From IMG/VR virus record IMGVR_UViG_3300025759_000934, positions 1 to 20,074 of that record: a DNA stretch of 20,074 nucleotides; one strand, 5' to 3'. The notes beneath the pieces were generated by a model. It saw only the letters and a list, made by a program, of their open reading frames with translations, made no database searches and had not been told where the DNA came from. Made by a program: the position numbers and the translations under genes. Origin of the DNA: a virus. Each line of letters starts with the position of its first letter. The first letter of the stretch is position 1. This document shows positions 18,100 to 20,074 of this stretch, piece after piece.

Positions 18100-18128
18100 A
18101 TTGTACTCTTTTTTATTCTTAATGTCAA
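18100..18128 (-). promoter_or_regulatory. Strong promoter upstream of the hairpin
   Basis: A perfect TTGACA (18128-18123) and TACAAT (18105-18100) with the ideal 17-base spacing on the minus strand. The start is expected near 18093, inside the 5' arm of the terminator-like hairpin. The first transcribed bases include GTAAG, as at the late promoter. Confidence 0.75.
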
Positions 18129-18165
18129 ATCTTTTTTGGACTTTTTTAAATCCTCTCTGGACTTA

Positions 18166-18303
18166 TTATAAATTATGTACCCTCTCAAATTCTTCTAATA
18201 CTCTACTTAAAGCTCTTTTTCTACTTCACATATTAAAATATATCTTTGCTTTATTTAAAATGGCATATTCTTTTTCTGTTATTAAAACTCTTGTATCTTT
18301 CAT
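18166..18303 (-). CDS. Ribbon-helix-helix regulator (Arc-like)
   Basis: 45 residues: a short strand (TRVLIT), helix 1 (EKEYAILNKAKIYFN), a Gly turn (TGA-encoded) and helix 2 (SRKRALSRVLEEFERV). This is the minimal ribbon-helix-helix fold of Arc/CopG/MetJ-type dimeric repressors, in which the strand inserts into the DNA major groove. It lies between two promoters and just upstream of a terminator, a typical position for a phage transcription switch. Its targets are unknown; the GTAAG/CTTAC inverted repeats are candidates. Confidence 0.65.
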
Positions 18304-18334
18304 ATTGTGTTATTATATGTTAATATATGGCTAT

Positions 18335-18362
18335 AGTATATTTATTTTTGGTTTAATTACAA
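18335..18362 (-). promoter_or_regulatory. Candidate promoter of the ribbon-helix-helix gene
   Basis: TTGTAA (18362-18357) and TATACT (18340-18335) are 16 bases apart on the minus strand, about 30 bases upstream of the ATG at 18303. Confidence 0.4.
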
Positions 18363-18368
18363 ATATTA

Positions 18369-18893
18369 TTACATATAGAAATTCCTGACTAATTCTAATT
18401 GCCTTACTTTCTCCTTCCATTTATCATACTCTTGTAAATTATTTTTTGGTTTATCTATATCTTCAAACGGCAAATACACCTCTTTATTATTAATAATTAA
18501 CTTTAAACAGGGTAATCAATTCTTTAATCTTCTTTCTGCTTTTCTTAATATACTAATTCTTTCAGAATTATTTTTATACCATTCTTGTTTTTGTAATCGT
18601 TTTTCTTCTATAGTTTTATGAGTTTTAGGTCAAAATGGTTTATGTGATTTCTTTTCTAAATACATAAGTATTCTTGTTTTATAATAATGTTTCCACATAG
18701 CTTTAAATCTAACTACTTTCCTATTTGCCTTTTTGCTTCTTTCTTTATCCCAACAACTAGTACATAATCATCTTCCTTTATGTTTAAAATTACAAGTTTT
18801 ACACTGTTGACAAAAATCAAACTTGTAACTCCATTTATACTTTCAATTAGTTTGTTTAAAAAGTGTTCAAGTATGTCAATATTTCTTAGTCAT
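18369..18893 (-). CDS. Zinc-ribbon protein of unknown function
   Basis: 174 residues. A four-Cys zinc-binding module lies at 28-47: CQQC, a spacer with KHKGRGLC, then CTSCW, matching small 'C-x2-C ... G-(K/R)-G-L-C-x2-C' domains of HNH-associated and other phage proteins. The rest is very basic and helical (KVVRFKAMWKHYYKTRILMY, later ERLQKQ-like segments), consistent with nucleic-acid binding. No HNH catalytic histidines are visible, so a nuclease role is not supported. Its ATG overlaps the end of the RusA gene by 8 bases (ATGACTAA), so the two are probably translated together. Confidence 0.65.
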
Positions 18894-19254
18894 TTATATA
18901 TTCTTTAATTTCTATTTCTATTCTAGGTTTCTCTTTATCATAAAACTTTTCTACTGTTTGTTTCTGTATTTGGTTATCATCTTCCCAAACTATTCAAGAA
19001 AGAGAATCAAGAAGGATTTTAGAATAGTTGTCTATATCATGTTTTCTATGAGAATCAAAATATATTTTTATGTATGTTTCTATATCTCACATAAATTTAT
19101 CATATCACAAAAACTGTGAATATGCACACATTTTATATGTTTCTTTTAAATCTTTTCACTTCTTAGTCATATAGACTGTTGGGAATCTTCATCTACAAGT
19201 ATGCTTATATAGATGATTAGTAGACTCAGGCTTTCAAGGTAGTGTTATTTTCAT
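18886..19254 (-). CDS. rusA: RusA-type Holliday junction resolvase
   Basis: 122 residues. The diagnostic RusA core is RKHDIDNYSKILLDSLSG (70-87) followed by IVWEDDNQI (88-96), giving the metal-binding Asp73, Asp75 and Asp92/93 and a nearby Lys79. The family pattern also shows at both ends: LPGKPESTNHLY at the start and EKPRIEIEI near the end. RusA dimers cut four-way DNA junctions made during recombination and replication. All six glycines are TGA, including the conserved SGIVWEDD. The start ATG 19254 overlaps the end of the HNH gene by 10 bases. Confidence 0.92.
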
Positions 19255-19511
19255 AGTTTTTCTAAATAATTAATACAATCTTGCCTTATGCCTTGTCATT
19301 TACTACAAGAATGACATTCTCTATGATGATCAGCACAAATAGTTACTCACATTTCTACATTATTTCTATCTTTAGTATAAATACTTTGAGTACCAAAATA
19401 TACATGATGAAATTGTAAGTTTATATTTACTCAGCATATTATACAACACTTATTATCTCTTTCATATATAGCTTCTTTTGTTTTATTACGAAACTTTGCT
19501 TTATGCTTCAT
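19245..19511 (-). CDS. HNH endonuclease-type protein
   Basis: 88 residues. IYERDNKCCIICG (15-27) supplies a Cys pair, then QFHHVYFG (His35/His36), DRNN (Asn50/51) and ICADHHRECHS (His62/63, His67), ending GIRQDCINYL. This is an HNH nuclease pattern of the small phage type, with C-x2-C zinc ligands. Such enzymes cut DNA; roles range from packaging to homing. Reading TGA as Gly extends the protein by Gly-Lys past a TGA that lies inside the downstream ATGA, exactly where a standard-code phage would have stopped. Confidence 0.8.
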
Positions 19512-19513
19512 AC

Positions 19514-19681
19514 TTAATAGTTCATAATATTATATCATTGTTCTCTTGCCTTACTCATTAAATCTATTCAAGGCTTATCACTATAGATTCAGTATTTTAG
19601 TAGAGCTAGAGAGCAAGATTTTATATCTCATACTTTTCAGTCTACTTTTTCTATTAGTTTTCAGTTTTTGTATAGGTACAT
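19514..19681 (-). CDS. 55-residue protein of unknown function
   Basis: Starts MYLYKNGKLIEKVDGKVGDI; a short beta hairpin followed by a helix ending EQGYNIMNY. Six glycines are TGA. No family recognised. It lies 2 bases upstream of the HNH gene and 4 bases downstream of a membrane-protein gene. Confidence 0.5.
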
Positions 19682-19685
19682 AGTT

Positions 19686-19907
19686 TTATTTTAAGTTAAA
19701 ATCTTTTTTAAGTGAGTTTCTAAAATCAGGGACAAAAGATATTCAAAACAATATAACAAATAATGCTCTAAAGGGAACTCAATAATCTGTTAGTGAGTCA
19801 AATTCAAAAGCCATAAAGGAGATAAGAATATATAGTCATCAAGTAATTACCAGTGAAACTATTGTTGCTAATAGTAATTGTAATATTAATAGTTTTATTG
19901 TTTTCAT
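19686..19907 (-). CDS. Small membrane protein, two spans
   Basis: 73 residues. Hydrophobic segments at ~4-32 (LLILQLLLATIVSLVITGGL) and ~46-60 (FRALFVILFGISFV) flank a short acidic loop; the C-terminus is basic (RNSLKKDFNLK). Size and topology would fit a holin or another small phage membrane protein, but no lysis gene is adjacent. Confidence 0.55.
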
Positions 19908-19922
19908 AGTGTTTATTATTAA

Positions 19923-20074
19923 TTAATCTAAAATGATTTTGTGTATTTCTACTGCACAAGATGTGTTCATAGCTCTATCACTAAAGAATAAATCTCATCT
20001 TTTCCTATATCTTACATTCATAGCATCAGCAACTTCAAACTCTCAATTACACCTTGAATTATATCATTGTTTTT
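19923..20074 (-). CDS. Partial unidentified gene, 5' end outside window
   Basis: About 50 C-terminal residues are visible, including NSRCNGEFEVADAMNVRYRK and AMNTSCAVEIHKIILD before TAA at 19923-19925. Three TGA codons lie in frame. No family is recognised from this fragment. Confidence 0.5.

Noticed and set aside
19514-19558. A separate 14-residue ORF starting at ATG 19558
   Set aside because: With TGA as Gly it is simply the C-terminus of the 55-residue gene starting at 19681.
1-20074. TGA as tryptophan (Mycoplasma/Spiroplasma code 4)
   Set aside because: TGA falls at conserved Gly positions (Walker A-like GKT, TPKGK, TGLKDKNGKE), and TGG already serves as Trp at conserved sites such as RusA VWEDD.
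1-20074. Plus-strand reading frames and many broken minus-strand fragments suggesting a decayed prophage
   Set aside because: Plus-strand frames are Ser/Phe/Leu-rich shadows of minus-strand genes. The breaks vanish when TGA is read as Gly, leaving intact genes of normal family length.
1-20074. tRNA genes, especially a tRNA-Gly with UCA anticodon, and CRISPR arrays
   Set aside because: The gaps between genes were read and none shows a cloverleaf with a CCA-type end or repeated spacer units; supply of the decoding tRNA by the host is assumed.

Overview
The window looks like part of a tailed-phage genome (or the phage part of a larger contig) from a host that reads TGA as glycine. Every gene I can support lies on the minus strand. 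Read with the standard code the genes break into short pieces. Read with TGA as Gly and only TAA/TAG as stops (NCBI table 25, used by Absconditabacteria/SR1 and Gracilibacteria), they become about 36 tightly packed ORFs with recognisable families. TGA falls where these families require Gly: terminase RRA-G-KT and WI-G-TPK-G-K, YopX T-G-LKDKN-G-KEIYE, RusA LDSLS-G-IVWEDD, Rad52-type EK-G-AISD. TGG is used separately for Trp, which argues against the Mycoplasma code. The DNA is strongly AT-rich. Host assignment is inferred from the code alone.

Layout in the direction of transcription (right to left). 20074-18369: small early-type genes: an unidentified partial ORF, a small membrane protein, HNH nuclease, RusA resolvase, a zinc-ribbon protein. 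18362-17983: a control region with three candidate promoters, a ribbon-helix-helix protein and a hairpin terminator or attenuator. 17982-12418: a long run of small genes including a Rad52-like annealing protein, a possible NinB-like protein, YopX, an Rv2179c-like 3'-5' exonuclease, a zinc ribbon with no usable start codon, a structured leader, and a helix-turn-helix protein that may be the small terminase subunit, ended by a terminator. 12293-1: the structural block, opened by a strong promoter: a small wHTH/RepL-like protein, large terminase, portal, scaffold, N4-gp56-type major capsid protein, terminator, head-tail adaptor, two tail or decoration proteins, a 903-residue virion protein with a CHAP peptidase domain, and a further partial virion protein running off the left end. 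The lack of a visible tape-measure or sheath gene, with a P22 gp4-like adaptor, suggests a short-tailed virion (inference).

No stretch longer than about 200 bases lacks a gene. No tRNA, integrase, CRISPR array or insertion sequence is visible, and no UGA-reading tRNA-Gly is encoded here. Most genes have AT-rich leaders and no clear Shine-Dalgarno sequence.
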